Notes: generated by a model from the sequence alone, not told the origin. Shown: positions 35,754 to 44,909, numbered from the stretch's first letter. The stretch: DNA of 64,000 bases from CADCVW01 sp964251385 (GCA_964251385.1 CAXUJK010000002.1:1-64000), one strand, 5' to 3'. A program made the numbers and translations.

Positions 35754-36410
35754 ATGATCGACCTCTACACCGCCTCCACTCCCAACGGCTGGAAAGCCTC
35801 GATCGCGCTCGAAGAACTGGGCCTACCCTACGAACTCCAGGCCATCGACATGGCATCGGGCGAACAGAAGCGCGAACCCTTCGTATCCATCAACCCCAAC
35901 GGCCGCATCCCCGCCATCGTAGACCGCGACGCGGATGATTTCGCCGTTTTCGAGTCGGGCGCGATCCTGCTCTACCTCGCCGAGAAGACGGGCCAGCTCA
36001 TGCCGACCGACGCGAAAGGCCGCAGCCGCGTGACGCAGTGGCTCATGTTCCAGATGGGCGGCGTCGGCCCGATGATGGGGCAGGCCAACGTCTTTACGCG
36101 TTATTTCCCGGACAAGATTCCTGCAGTGATAGACCGCTACCAGCGCGAAAGCCGGCGCCTGTTCGAGGTGCTCGACGGCCACCTCGCCCACGACGAGTAT
36201 CTGGCGGGCGACTATTCGATCGCGGACATCGCCAACTGGTCTTGGGTGCACATCCACGATTGGCCGGGCGTGTCGGTCGACGGGCTGCCCCATCTGCAGC
36301 GCTGGCTGAAGCAGGTCGGCGACCGGCCCGCGGTCAGGACCGGGTCGAACATCCCTCCGCGTCAGGATCCCGAGGAGCAGGTGGCAAAGGCGCGTGCAAT
36401 CCTGACCTGA
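35754..36410 (+). CDS. Glutathione S-transferase family protein (YfcG-like)
   Basis: This 218-residue cytoplasmic protein has a thioredoxin-like N-terminal half (MIDLYTASTPNGWKASIALEE) and an all-helical C-terminal half. The sequence TPNGWKASIALEELGL is of the YfcG/Ure2-like group, and FESGAILLYLAEK near residue 65 is the glutathione-binding ESXXI region. It may act as a disulfide reductase or detoxification enzyme; substrate unknown. ATG 35754 has CAGGAG 6 nt upstream and follows the repeat element. An aldehyde dehydrogenase follows after 166 nt, which might point to joint detoxification. Confidence 0.9.
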   Translation: MIDLYTASTPNGWKASIALEELGLPYELQAIDMASGEQKREPFVSINPNGRIPAIVDRDADDFAVFESGAILLYLAEKTGQLMPTDAKGRSRVTQWLMFQMGGVGPMMGQANVFTRYFPDKIPAVIDRYQRESRRLFEVLDGHLAHDEYLAGDYSIADIANWSWVHIHDWPGVSVDGLPHLQRWLKQVGDRPAVRTGSNIPPRQDPEEQVAKARAILT

Positions 36411-36576
36411 CGCGAGCGACGCTCCCGTGCATTTCCTACAGCGCGCGCTTCTGGTACATCCCGTTCATGGTTTTCCGGCTGCTCGCTTGTGCGTACCCTG
36501 CTTCGCGGGCCATCTCCCAAAAGCCGGGCAACCATCAACATCGTCAACTTAACGCCCGTTTTGGAACAAACTTAGC

Positions 36577-38085
36577 ATGAACGAGATGATGCGACTCGCC
36601 GCGCAGCCCGCATATTCCGAGGCGGTCGGCAAGCTGTTAAGCCGCTCCCCGGCGCTCTTCATCGACGGTGACTGGGTCGCCTCCACGGACGTCAAGACGA
36701 TCCCCATCCACGATCCGTCCACCGGCCTTGAAATCTCGAAAATGGTCGACGCGTCTAACACCGACGTCGACCGCGCTGTCGCCGCCGCGCGCATCGCTTT
36801 CGACGATGGCCGCTGGACGGGTCTGCCCGCGATGGCGCGCGAAAAACTGATGCACCGGCTCGCCGACCTGCTGGAGGCGAACCAGGCCGAGCTCGGCGAG
36901 CTGGAAGCGATCGACAACGGCAAGCCCGTCGCGCAGGCGATCGGCTATGACATCGCGCGCTGCATCGCTCAGCTGCGCTACACCGCGGGCTGGGCGTCCA
37001 AGATTTCGGGCGAGCACATCGAGCCCGTCATGTCGCCAACGGGGAGTTTCCACGCCTACGTCCGGCGCGAGCCCGTCGGCGTCTGCGCGCAGATCGTCCC
37101 CTGGAATTTTCCGCTCATGATGGCGGTCCAGAAGATCGCGCCCGCGCTTGCCGCAGGCTGCACGATCGTCCTTAAGCCCGCCGAGCAGACCTCGCTGACC
37201 GTGCTGCGCCTGGGCGACCTGATCGCGGAAGCCGGGTTCCCGGCCGGCGTGGTCAACATCGTCACGGGCATGGGCGAGACCGCGGGCGATCGCATGGTCC
37301 GTCACCCCGACGTGGACAAGGTCGCGTTCACCGGCTCGACCGAAGTCGGCAAGATCATCAACCGCGCCGCGACCGATACGCTGAAGCGCGTGACGCTCGA
37401 ACTCGGCGGCAAGTCGCCCGTCATCGTGCTGCCCGACGTCGACGTCGCGAAGGCCGGCGCAGGCGCGGCACGCTCGATCTTCGCCAATGCGGGCCAGGTC
37501 TGCATCGCCGGCTCGCGCCTCTACGCGCACCGCTCGATCTTCGACGAACTTCTGGAGGGGGTGGCGGCCGCCGCGTCCGCGTTCAAGGTCGGTCCGTCCC
37601 TAGCGCCCGATACCGTCATGGGGCCGCTCGTTTCCGACGAACAGTTCGACCGCGTCACCGCCTACATCGAGGCGGGCAAGAAGGCAGGAGCTTCGGTCTT
37701 CCACGGCGGCGACACTCCGGGCGGAGAAGGCTACTTCGTCAACCCTACGATCCTGGTCGACGTCAAACCCGACATGAGCGTCGTGCGGGAGGAGATTTTC
37801 GGCCCGGTTTTGACCGCGCAACGCTACGACGATCTCGACGAGGTCGCCGCGCAGGCCAATGACACGTCCTACGGCCTCGCCGCCAGCGTCTGGACCCGCG
37901 ACGTCTCCGCGATGCACAAGCTCACGGCCAAACTGCGCGCGGGCATGGTGTGGGGTAACGTCCCCAGCGCGGTCGACCTCGCCCTCCCGTTCGGCGGCTA
38001 CAAGCAATCGGGCATCGGCCGAGAAGGCGGTCGCTACGGCGTGGAGGCGTACACCGAGCTCAAGACGGTGGTGGTCGCGCTCTAG
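36577..38085 (+). CDS. NAD(P)-dependent aldehyde dehydrogenase
   Basis: This 502-residue enzyme is a class 1/2 aldehyde dehydrogenase (ALDH superfamily). Signature motifs are the general base E275 in TLELGGKSP and the catalytic C309 in NAGQVCIAGSR. The PWNFPLMM and KPAEQTSL cofactor motifs are present. It oxidises aldehydes to acids with NAD(P)+ in the cytoplasm; the closest groups are betaine/phenylacetaldehyde dehydrogenases, but I cannot name the substrate. The loop NVPSAVDLALPFGG differs slightly from the common NCYNVFDAALPFGG. It is convergent with the NTF2-like gene, with a 4-nt stop overlap (CTAG). Confidence 0.93.
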   Translation: MNEMMRLAAQPAYSEAVGKLLSRSPALFIDGDWVASTDVKTIPIHDPSTGLEISKMVDASNTDVDRAVAAARIAFDDGRWTGLPAMAREKLMHRLADLLEANQAELGELEAIDNGKPVAQAIGYDIARCIAQLRYTAGWASKISGEHIEPVMSPTGSFHAYVRREPVGVCAQIVPWNFPLMMAVQKIAPALAAGCTIVLKPAEQTSLTVLRLGDLIAEAGFPAGVVNIVTGMGETAGDRMVRHPDVDKVAFTGSTEVGKIINRAATDTLKRVTLELGGKSPVIVLPDVDVAKAGAGAARSIFANAGQVCIAGSRLYAHRSIFDELLEGVAAAASAFKVGPSLAPDTVMGPLVSDEQFDRVTAYIEAGKKAGASVFHGGDTPGGEGYFVNPTILVDVKPDMSVVREEIFGPVLTAQRYDDLDEVAAQANDTSYGLAASVWTRDVSAMHKLTAKLRAGMVWGNVPSAVDLALPFGGYKQSGIGREGGRYGVEAYTELKTVVVAL

Positions 38086-38462
38086 GCTGGCTTCACCGGC
38101 GGCAGCACCTGCGCGGGATCGAAATAGGCGCGAAACGCAGTGATCCCGCCTTCGCCATATTCGATGACGCTCGTGCCGCCGTATCGGAACGGGCCTTCTT
38201 TAGACTCGCCGCTGCTGATCCACTCCAGAATCGCCGCCTTGTCGTCCTCCACGATGTTGCGGAATTCCGAATGGATCGTCTCGAACGCCGCGCGGTACCG
38301 CGTCCAAAAGGCCTCCGCGCCTTGCTCTCCTTCGCCCGCATGCTTGACGAGCGGGTTGGAAATGGTCGCGTCCGGGGCATAAAGCGCGGCGATCGGGCCG
38401 ACGTCGCGATCGTTCTCCAGCTTGTACAAGGCCTGGATGAAGGTGTCGGCTTTCTGCGGCAT
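38082..38462 (-). CDS. SnoaL/NTF2-like protein
   Basis: This 126-residue protein has a cone-shaped NTF2-like fold typical of SnoaL-like proteins: an N-terminal helix (FIQALYKLENDRDVGPIAALY), ADATISNPL, and a C-terminal sheet ending ITAFRAYFDP. Such proteins serve as ketosteroid-isomerase-type enzymes or ligand-binding proteins. No specific catalytic residue can be assigned with confidence. I chose ATG 38462 because AGGAG lies 7 nt upstream; the frame extends 30 nt further. It shares the CTAG stop overlap with the aldehyde dehydrogenase and lies 46 nt downstream of the methyltransferase operon on the same strand, so read-through is possible. Confidence 0.8.
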   Translation of the reverse strand: MPQKADTFIQALYKLENDRDVGPIAALYAPDATISNPLVKHAGEGEQGAEAFWTRYRAAFETIHSEFRNIVEDDKAAILEWISSGESKEGPFRYGGTSVIEYGEGGITAFRAYFDPAQVLPPVKPA

Positions 38463-38508
38463 GCGGGTCTCCTGTCGCGGGTCAAGCGCCACGACCGCGC
38501 ATTGGTTC

Positions 38509-39453
38509 CTACGTCTTGCTCACCACCGCGCCGATCGCCGCGATCCGCTCGACATCTTCGTAGCCGGGGCCGTCGAGCTGATCGCCGAAGATGTCCGGGT
38601 CGAGTTCGCGATACCGAAGCGTACAGCCGAGTTCGGGAAGCCGCTCGGTCAGCGACTCGAACAAGCTGTCACGCCCATCGACGATCGCCGAACCCGTGTA
38701 GAGCAGCACGCGTCCTCCGTCCGCCAGCTTGGCGGCGGCGGCGAGCGTCCAATCGCGCGACAGCTCCGCCCCATGCATGCCCCCGCCCGCGCGGTAGGCA
38801 GGGCCGTCCTCGTCGATGATGAAGGGAGGGTTGGCGATCGCGATGTCGAACCCGTCCGCAACCTGCGCCACGCCGTCGCTGTGGTAGGTGGTCACGGCAA
38901 CCCCCGCAGCCTGCGCATTGACGCGGGCAAGGCCGAGCGCGACGGGGTTGATGTCGACCAGCTCGACGGCCGGGTCCCTAAGCGCCCTGGCGGCGATGAT
39001 CCCGCCGACCCCGGCTCCCGCGCCGATGTCGACCAGCCGCGACCCCGCATCAGCCTCCGCGAGCTCGGCGACGAGGAAATCGGCGAAGCGAATGCTGTCC
39101 GGCCCCAGGAACACGGACTCGTCCGAAGTCGTCGGATAGGCGGAGTGGAGGAACAGCTGCCCGCGCACGCACGACGCGCGCACCTTGCTCTTGAGCCCCG
39201 CCGCGGTCTCCCGGAGCAACCTGGCGCGCCGCATCAGGGTGAGGAGATCGGGTCCGACCACGTCCTCGTCGAACGGCAGGCTCCACCCGAACACCCCGCG
39301 AAGGTCGCGAGCGACCCGCATCGATGCGCGCGCGACGACGCGGCGATGCGTTTCGGGCGTAGGCGCCGTGAAACGGTAGTCTTGGGCCTCGAGCAGCGCG
39401 AGGATCTCGAGAGCCGCTTGCTCGGCGTCGTTGAGCCGTTCGTGTCCGCTCAC
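38509..39453 (-). CDS. SAM-dependent methyltransferase (MTS/HemK-like)
   Basis: This 314-residue protein has a Rossmann-fold class I methyltransferase domain: motif I VDIGAGAGVGG (residues 141-151), then an acidic VDINP after beta 2 (166-170) and NPPF (208-211), the motif IV of N-methyltransferases acting on planar amide or base nitrogen (HemK/PrmC, RsmC, TaqI types). The N-terminal ~100 residues are a helical extension not seen in the simple HemK core. The start is a GTG overlapping the stop of the hydrolase gene (GTGA). It is the last gene of a coupled operon with an arginine-deiminase-fold enzyme and a heme-oxygenase-like diiron enzyme, so the substrate may be a small amide or guanidine rather than protein or DNA. 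Confidence 0.85.
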   Translation of the reverse strand: MSGHERLNDAEQAALEILALLEAQDYRFTAPTPETHRRVVARASMRVARDLRGVFGWSLPFDEDVVGPDLLTLMRRARLLRETAAGLKSKVRASCVRGQLFLHSAYPTTSDESVFLGPDSIRFADFLVAELAEADAGSRLVDIGAGAGVGGIIAARALRDPAVELVDINPVALGLARVNAQAAGVAVTTYHSDGVAQVADGFDIAIANPPFIIDEDGPAYRAGGGMHGAELSRDWTLAAAAKLADGGRVLLYTGSAIVDGRDSLFESLTERLPELGCTLRYRELDPDIFGDQLDGPGYEDVERIAAIGAVVSKT

Positions 39454-40361
39454 ACCGACGCGCGCGCCAGCGGCATCGTCAGGCAATGAAGACCGCCTCC
39501 GCAGCGCGTGAACTGCGACACGTCGACGGGCATCAGGTCGTACCCGCGCGTCGCGAGCCGGGCGTTGACCGCGACGTTGTCGAGCGACGTCAGCACGCGC
39601 CGATCGCCCAGACTGACGACGTTGCACCCAAGACGCCGCGCGTCCTTGTAGCTGACCGGCAGGATCTCCATTCCGCCGCGCTCCATCTCCGCGATGAACG
39701 CGTCGTCCAGAACGTCACGGCACCCGAGCGCCAGATCGTCATCGACGACAGCGAAGATCGTGTCGAGGTGGAGAAAGTGGGGATCGAAGTGGTAAAGCAT
39801 GGCGCGCCACCCGTGCCGCCGAAATATGGCTGCCAAGGCCTCGGCGCCCTCGTCGTTCGTACGGCCGCCCGAAACCCCGATGACCAATAGGCCCGGGCGC
39901 AAGATGCAGACGTCACCGCCTTCGATCGTGCCACGACCGATCGTCTCCAGGATCGGAACGCCGGCCGCTTCGGCTTGCGCCATGACATGCGCCACTTCGG
40001 CGCGGCGGTGAAAGGCACCGGGACGCAGACCGACGAGCCCCCAAGGCGTCATCAGCGCCGTGTCGCGCGCGAAGCTCTGGTCGGGGAGGCTGGGCAGCGC
40101 GCGAGCCACCAAAGTCTGAACGCCTGCGCGTTCCAGCACCTCAACCAACGCGGCATGCTGCGCGAGAGCAAGGTCGGTGGAAACCTGCAGTCCGCTGCGC
40201 AACGCCTCCTTCGTGACGGAATTGCATGGCACCATCGACAGATAATCGGGCGATGACAGCAGAACCCGCGTCAGCCGCCCGAACTCGCTGTCAACGCCGA
40301 ACGCACGCGATCCTGTCGGCGCGTCGTACGTGCCGACGCGTTCGGCAACGCTCAACGTCAC
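39450..40361 (-). CDS. Arginine-deiminase/DDAH-fold hydrolase (guanidino-group modifying)
   Basis: This 303-residue protein has the pentein fold of arginine deiminases and dimethylarginine dimethylaminohydrolases. The catalytic triad features are visible: FARD (97-100), EGGD (147-150), H198 in LHLDTIF, and the nucleophile C293 in CGGGLHCLTMPL. It would hydrolyse or transfer an amidino group from a substituted arginine or agmatine-like molecule. It overlaps the upstream gene stop as GTGA; a TTG 6 nt in has a GGAGG at better spacing (7 nt) and could be the true start. It lies between a diiron oxygenase-like protein and a methyltransferase. CtlX and N-succinylarginine dihydrolase are distant relatives; I do not see the CtlX N-terminus. 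Confidence 0.85.
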   Translation of the reverse strand: MTLSVAERVGTYDAPTGSRAFGVDSEFGRLTRVLLSSPDYLSMVPCNSVTKEALRSGLQVSTDLALAQHAALVEVLERAGVQTLVARALPSLPDQSFARDTALMTPWGLVGLRPGAFHRRAEVAHVMAQAEAAGVPILETIGRGTIEGGDVCILRPGLLVIGVSGGRTNDEGAEALAAIFRRHGWRAMLYHFDPHFLHLDTIFAVVDDDLALGCRDVLDDAFIAEMERGGMEILPVSYKDARRLGCNVVSLGDRRVLTSLDNVAVNARLATRGYDLMPVDVSQFTRCGGGLHCLTMPLARASV

Positions 40362-41266
40362 GCCTCCGCACCCCACAGCGCCGCTCGGTAACGTGCGAAG
40401 CACCGCTCACCTGCCTTCAGCCGGATCAACGCACCTTCGGCGATCGCGGTCGCGCGCCGCGGGTCCTCGGACACGAGCGGGATAAGCGCGTCGCGGTTCC
40501 AGTCCTCGCTGTGCTTGATGTCAAGCACGGCGTGCAGGTCGAAATAGCGGCGCTCGACTCCCGAAAAGCCGAGCCTTCGCAAGCCCGCTCCGGTCGCCGC
40601 CGCACGCGCGGGCGCGGTCAGCTCGATCACGCCGAGCGCGCCAACGGATTGCCAGGCATAGCGCCGCGTCGTCGCCATCGCGGTCATTGCATTGGCCAGC
40701 GCCAGGCTTTCCCAAACCGTGCTCTCGATACGCGGCTGCAATCCCAACGTCTCGATCAGCGCGTCGAGCATCGGGCCGTGCATGCCCTTCATGTTGCCGC
40801 GGCCCATTTCATCCCAATAGTTGCGCGCCAGCTCCATCTTGGCCTGCGCGGGCAGCTTGACCTGCGTATAGGCGACGAGGTCGTCGAACCCGGCTTCGCC
40901 CGCCGCCTCCTGTTCGAGAAACCAGGCGAACTGTTCGCGCCTAGCCTCGGCGGCGAGCCACGGGAACAGCGGATCATCCTCCCCCGGGCCCGTGCCCTTC
41001 AGTCCTTCGAACCATGCGATGAACCCGTCGACGTCAGTCGGCGCGGCGGCCGCTTCGTCCGCGATTTCGGCGCGCAATTCCTCGAGGAAGTTGCCTTCGA
41101 GCCGCTGCATCCGCACATCGTCTTCGAAGCGCGACTGCCAATCGGCCGACGCGAAGCCGGGAGCCAGCCGATCATGGTTCCACGCGCTCAAGGCGCCCTG
41201 AGACCCGTCGTTGAGGTACTGAGACGACTCGCCGCCGGAAAGGCTGCGCGAGAAAACCGTTGCCAT
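40358..41266 (-). CDS. Heme-oxygenase-like diiron enzyme (iron-containing redox family)
   Basis: This 302-residue, mostly helical protein fits the heme-oxygenase-like diiron oxygenase/oxidase (HDO, Haem_oxygenase_2) superfamily. Likely metal ligands are Glu in FLEQE (118 or 120), E153 and H163 in the YWDEMGRGNMKGMH motif, and H245, D249 and H252 in FDLHAVLDIKH. That H-x3-D-x2-H pattern is typical of the third core helix. Known HDOs hydroxylate amines, guanidines (e.g. SznF on methylarginine) or cleave C-C bonds. It is the first gene of a three-gene operon with GTGA overlaps. No signal peptide. The substrate is unknown; the arginine-deiminase-like partner suggests a guanidino compound. Confidence 0.82.
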   Translation of the reverse strand: MATVFSRSLSGGESSQYLNDGSQGALSAWNHDRLAPGFASADWQSRFEDDVRMQRLEGNFLEELRAEIADEAAAAPTDVDGFIAWFEGLKGTGPGEDDPLFPWLAAEARREQFAWFLEQEAAGEAGFDDLVAYTQVKLPAQAKMELARNYWDEMGRGNMKGMHGPMLDALIETLGLQPRIESTVWESLALANAMTAMATTRRYAWQSVGALGVIELTAPARAAATGAGLRRLGFSGVERRYFDLHAVLDIKHSEDWNRDALIPLVSEDPRRATAIAEGALIRLKAGERCFARYRAALWGAEA

Positions 41267-41590
41267 GTCTGTGTATCCGTTGCGAAACTAGACTCCGGTT
41301 AACACGCTTTTCGAGACTCCGTTCCTGTCCGATTGATGAACGAACCACAGTGAGACAGGTGGCGTTAGGCTATGTTAACGAACGATAAAGTTGGTGAGCA
41401 TCCTGCAAGTTTTCAACGAACACAGGTTAACCTGCGGGCTTCTTAGGTTCGCCTTCGTTGTCTTAGCCCGATCCATTTTCGATCAACGCGCACGCGATTG
41501 TCGATCGCCGAACGCGGTTGTGCCGCTTGCAAAATTCACCTCGGCTTCTAGCTTGCGCCACAACCGCTTCCTTCGAGGACGAAACCCAAC
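41267..41590. promoter_or_regulatory. Divergent intergenic region with 12-bp palindrome
   Basis: This 324-nt gap lies between the leftward diiron-enzyme operon and the rightward M13 peptidase gene, so it must hold both promoters. It is more AT-rich than the genes around it. CAGGTTAACCTG (41423-41434) is a perfect 12-bp palindrome that could be an operator. Another GTTAAC occurs at about 41297. A ~67-residue open frame crossing the region has no sensible composition and is not called. No convincing -35/-10 pair was found. Confidence 0.4.
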
Positions 41591-43666
41591 ATGATCAAGC
41601 ACATGCTCCTGGCCGGCATCGCCGCCGCCGCAGCCACGAGCGCGGTCGCGCAGACCCCGCGGGCGGCGACGCGCGCGGCTGCCGTCGCGCCCCGTTCGGC
41701 GAACGCGCCGATGTTCGGGCGCTGGGGCTTCGACGTCGCGGGCATGGATCGCACGCAAAAGCCGGGAACCAGCTTCTTCGGCTACGCCAACGGTACGTGG
41801 GAGAGAACGACGCCGATCCCCGCCGACCGCTCGTCGTGGGGCGGCTTCGGGGTGCTGCGCGACCTGTCGGACGTGCGTACGCGCGCTATCATCGAGGAGG
41901 CGGCGCGATCCGAGGCGGCACTCGGCACTCCCGCGCAAAAGGTCGGCGATCTGTACGCCAGCTTCATGGACGAGGCCGCGATCGAGCGCGCGGGCGTGAC
42001 GCCGCTGCGTCCGTACTTCGCGAAGATCGACGCGATCCGCAACACGGGCGACCTCGCGCGCGTGCTGGGCGAGATGAACGGCTTGGGTGTCCGTGGCCCG
42101 ATCGGCGGGCGCGTGTCCCAGGACCTCAAGGACAACAGCGTCTACGGCGTCTATGTGGGGCAGGGCGGCCTCGGCCTCCCCGACCGCGACTATTACCTGA
42201 CCGACACCAACCCGAAGTTCGTCGCCGCGCGTGCCGCGTACAAGGCGCATGCCGCCAACATGCTGCGCCTGGCCGGCATGTCCGATCCGGTCAGCAAGGC
42301 GAATCGCATCTACGACCTCGAAGCCAAGCTCGCCGCCGTCCACTGGACGCGCGCGGAATCGCGGCAGGTCGAGAAGCGCTACAACCCGATGCCCGTCGCG
42401 ACGCTCGCCACCGCGATGCCCGGCTTCGACTGGACCGGCTATCTCGCCGCCGCCAGCCTCAACCGCACGCCGCAGGTCATCGTGTCGCAGCCGAGCGCGC
42501 TGGCGGGCACGGCCAAGCTGATCGCGGGCGAACCGATCGCGACGTGGCGCGATTACCTGACGTTCCGCACGCTGTCGGCGTCGGCGGAGAACCTGCCCAG
42601 GGCATTCGTCGACGAGAACTTCGCGTTCTACGGCAAGACGCTTGCCGGCACGCCCGAGCTCAAGGAGCGCTGGAAGCGCGGCGCCGACGTCGTCAACGCC
42701 TCGATGGGCGAAGCGGTCGGCGAGCTGTACGTCGCCCGCCACTTCACGCCCGAGGCCAAGGCCAAGATGGACGTGCTCGTCAAGAACCTGATAGCGGCGT
42801 TCGACGTACGGCTTGCCAATCTTGACTGGATGGCTCCCGCGACCAAAACGGCCGCACGCGCCAAGCTTGCCGCGTTCGTGCCCAAGATCGGTTATCCGAC
42901 GAAGTGGCGCGACTATTCGGCACTCGACGTCCGTCCCGGCGACGCGGTCGGCAACGCGTTCCGCGCGTACGACTTCGAGTACAAGCGCAACCTCGCCAAG
43001 ATCGGTAAGCCCGTCGACCGGACCGAATGGGGAATGACTCCGCAGACGGTCAACGCCTACGCCAATTTCGGAATGAACGAGATCGTGTTCCCCGCCGCGA
43101 TCCTGCAGCCGCCCTTCTTCGACCCCAACGCGGACGATGCGGTCAATTACGGCGGCATCGGCATGGTCATCGGCCACGAGATCAGCCACCATTTCGACGA
43201 CCAAGGCCGCAAGTTCAACGCGGCGGGCAATTTCCAGGAATGGTGGACGGGCGAGGACACGACGCGGTTCAAGGCGCTGACCGACAAGGTGGTGGCGCAA
43301 TACGGCGCGTACGAGCCGCTGCCCGGTTCCAAGGTCAATGGCGAGCTGACGCTGGGCGAAAACATCGCGGACCTGGCCGGGCTGACCGTAGCTTATGATG
43401 CGTACAAGCTCAGCCTCAAGGGCAAGCCCGCCAAGGTCATCGACGGGTTCACGGGCGACCAGCGCTTCTTCCTCGGCTTCGCGCAGGTGTGGCGCAACAA
43501 GTACCGCGATCCGCAGCTGCTCAACCAGCTGGTGACGGACAGCCACACGCCCGGCCATTTCCGCCCCAACGTCGTGCGCAATTTCGACCCGTGGTACGCG
43601 ACGTTCAAGCCCAAGCCGGGCGACGCGCTCTATCTGAGCCCCAAGGACCGCATCCGCATCTGGTAG
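41591..43666 (+). CDS. M13-family (neprilysin-like) zinc metallopeptidase
   Basis: This 691-residue protein has a signal peptide (MIKHMLLAGIAAAAATSAVAQ) and a PepO/neprilysin domain. The zinc site is HEISH (529-533), with the third ligand E590 in ENIADLAGL (with D594). The C-terminal YLSPKDRIRIW is the usual end. The RDYYL and NAYANFGMNEIVFPAAILQPPFF segments are also typical; a cysteine-rich pattern of mammalian members is absent, as is normal in bacteria. It is exported, probably periplasmic, and cleaves short peptides. The crtX-like gene starts 8 nt after it, so the two may be co-transcribed. Confidence 0.93.
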   Translation: MIKHMLLAGIAAAAATSAVAQTPRAATRAAAVAPRSANAPMFGRWGFDVAGMDRTQKPGTSFFGYANGTWERTTPIPADRSSWGGFGVLRDLSDVRTRAIIEEAARSEAALGTPAQKVGDLYASFMDEAAIERAGVTPLRPYFAKIDAIRNTGDLARVLGEMNGLGVRGPIGGRVSQDLKDNSVYGVYVGQGGLGLPDRDYYLTDTNPKFVAARAAYKAHAANMLRLAGMSDPVSKANRIYDLEAKLAAVHWTRAESRQVEKRYNPMPVATLATAMPGFDWTGYLAAASLNRTPQVIVSQPSALAGTAKLIAGEPIATWRDYLTFRTLSASAENLPRAFVDENFAFYGKTLAGTPELKERWKRGADVVNASMGEAVGELYVARHFTPEAKAKMDVLVKNLIAAFDVRLANLDWMAPATKTAARAKLAAFVPKIGYPTKWRDYSALDVRPGDAVGNAFRAYDFEYKRNLAKIGKPVDRTEWGMTPQTVNAYANFGMNEIVFPAAILQPPFFDPNADDAVNYGGIGMVIGHEISHHFDDQGRKFNAAGNFQEWWTGEDTTRFKALTDKVVAQYGAYEPLPGSKVNGELTLGENIADLAGLTVAYDAYKLSLKGKPAKVIDGFTGDQRFFLGFAQVWRNKYRDPQLLNQLVTDSHTPGHFRPNVVRNFDPWYATFKPKPGDALYLSPKDRIRIW

Positions 43667-43673
43667 CGGGTCC

Positions 43674-44909
43674 GTGGCGCATTTCGCCTTCATCGCGCCG
43701 CCGCTTCCCGGACACCTGAACCCGCTGCTGAGCCTGGCGGGCGTGCTGGTGGCTCGCGGCCATCGCGCGACGTTCCTGCACATGTCTGATGTGGCCAGGC
43801 TGGTGGCGCGGCCCGGTATCGGCTTCCACGCGATCGGCGCGGACACGCATCCGCCTGGGACGCTCGACGCGTCCATTGCGCGCATGGCGAGCCTGAACGG
43901 CCCGTTCGGCCTGCGCGCGATGATCGCGGAAACGGCGGCGCAGACGGACATGATCGCGCGCCAAGCTTCCGACGCGATGCACGCGCTCGGGATCGACGCG
44001 GTCGTCGCGGACCAGATGGAGCCGGCGGGCGGCCTCGTCGCCGAGCACCTGTCCCTCCCGTTCGTCACCACCGCCACCGGTCTGCCGATCAACCGCGAGC
44101 CCGCCGTGCCGCCGCCTTATGTCGACTGGCCGCACGATGCGTCCGAACGCGGCATATGGAAGAACCGCGGCGGCTACCGCGTGTCCGACTGGCTGATGTC
44201 AGGCGTCGGCGACGTCATCGAAGCCAACGCGGCGCGGCTTGGCGTGCGCGCACGCCGCCGCGCGGACCAGGGTTTTTCGCCGCAAGCGCAGCTGGCGCAG
44301 GCGTCGCGCGGGCTCGATTTTCCGCGCGAGCATCTGCCGGACAGTTTCCATTATCTGGGCCCGTTTCGCGATCCGGACACGAAGATCTGGACTCCGCCCG
44401 ACGCGGATGGACGCCCGCTCGTCTTCTGCTCGCTGGGCACGTTGCAAGGATCGCGTGCCGAAATCTTCCGCAACGTCGCGCGCGTGTGCGACGCGCTGGG
44501 CCTACGCCTTGTCGTCGCGCACGGCGGGCGTCTCGACCCACGTGCCGCGGCGCGCCTGCCCGGCGCCCCGCTCGTCTACGACTTCGTGCCGCAGCGCGCG
44601 GTGCTGACGCAATGCGCGCTCGCGATCACGCACGCGGGCTTCAACACGGTCCTCGATGCGCTAAGCTTCGGCGTGCCGCTGGTCGCGATCCCGCTCGCCT
44701 TCGAACAGCCGGCCACGTCGGCGCGCATGGTGCGCGCAGGAGTCGCGGAGATCGTGCCAAGAGGGGCGGGGCCGCGCCAACTGCGCCGCGCGGTCGAAAC
44801 CGTCCTCGGCGACAGGAGCTACCGCGATCGTGCGAGGGAACTGGCGACCGAGATCGCCGGAGCCGGGGGCGTGGAGCGCGCCGCCGACATCGTGGAAACC
44901 GCGCTCTAG
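43674..44909 (+). CDS. crtX: Carotenoid glucosyltransferase (CrtX-like, GT1 family)
   Basis: This 411-residue GT-B enzyme begins FAFIAPPLPGHLNPLLSL, the CrtX/macroside-GT opening, and has the GT1 UDP-sugar-binding signature FVPQRAVLTQCALAITHAGFNTVLDAL near residue 305-330. The H in THAGFNT and the following GVPLVAIPLAFEQP are hallmark residues. CrtX glucosylates zeaxanthin or astaxanthin hydroxyls using UDP-glucose. The link to carotenoids rests on homology and on the neighbouring CrtW ketolase, which overlaps its stop by 4 nt on the other strand. The start is a GTG 8 nt after the M13 peptidase stop. Another GT1 acceptor cannot be excluded. Confidence 0.85.
   Translation: MAHFAFIAPPLPGHLNPLLSLAGVLVARGHRATFLHMSDVARLVARPGIGFHAIGADTHPPGTLDASIARMASLNGPFGLRAMIAETAAQTDMIARQASDAMHALGIDAVVADQMEPAGGLVAEHLSLPFVTTATGLPINREPAVPPPYVDWPHDASERGIWKNRGGYRVSDWLMSGVGDVIEANAARLGVRARRRADQGFSPQAQLAQASRGLDFPREHLPDSFHYLGPFRDPDTKIWTPPDADGRPLVFCSLGTLQGSRAEIFRNVARVCDALGLRLVVAHGGRLDPRAAARLPGAPLVYDFVPQRAVLTQCALAITHAGFNTVLDALSFGVPLVAIPLAFEQPATSARMVRAGVAEIVPRGAGPRQLRRAVETVLGDRSYRDRARELATEIAGAGGVERAADIVETAL

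Noticed and set aside
41391..41594. Small 67-residue open frame before the M13 gene
   Set aside because: It has no ribosome site or coding-like composition and overlaps the M13 start. It sits in the AT-rich promoter region.
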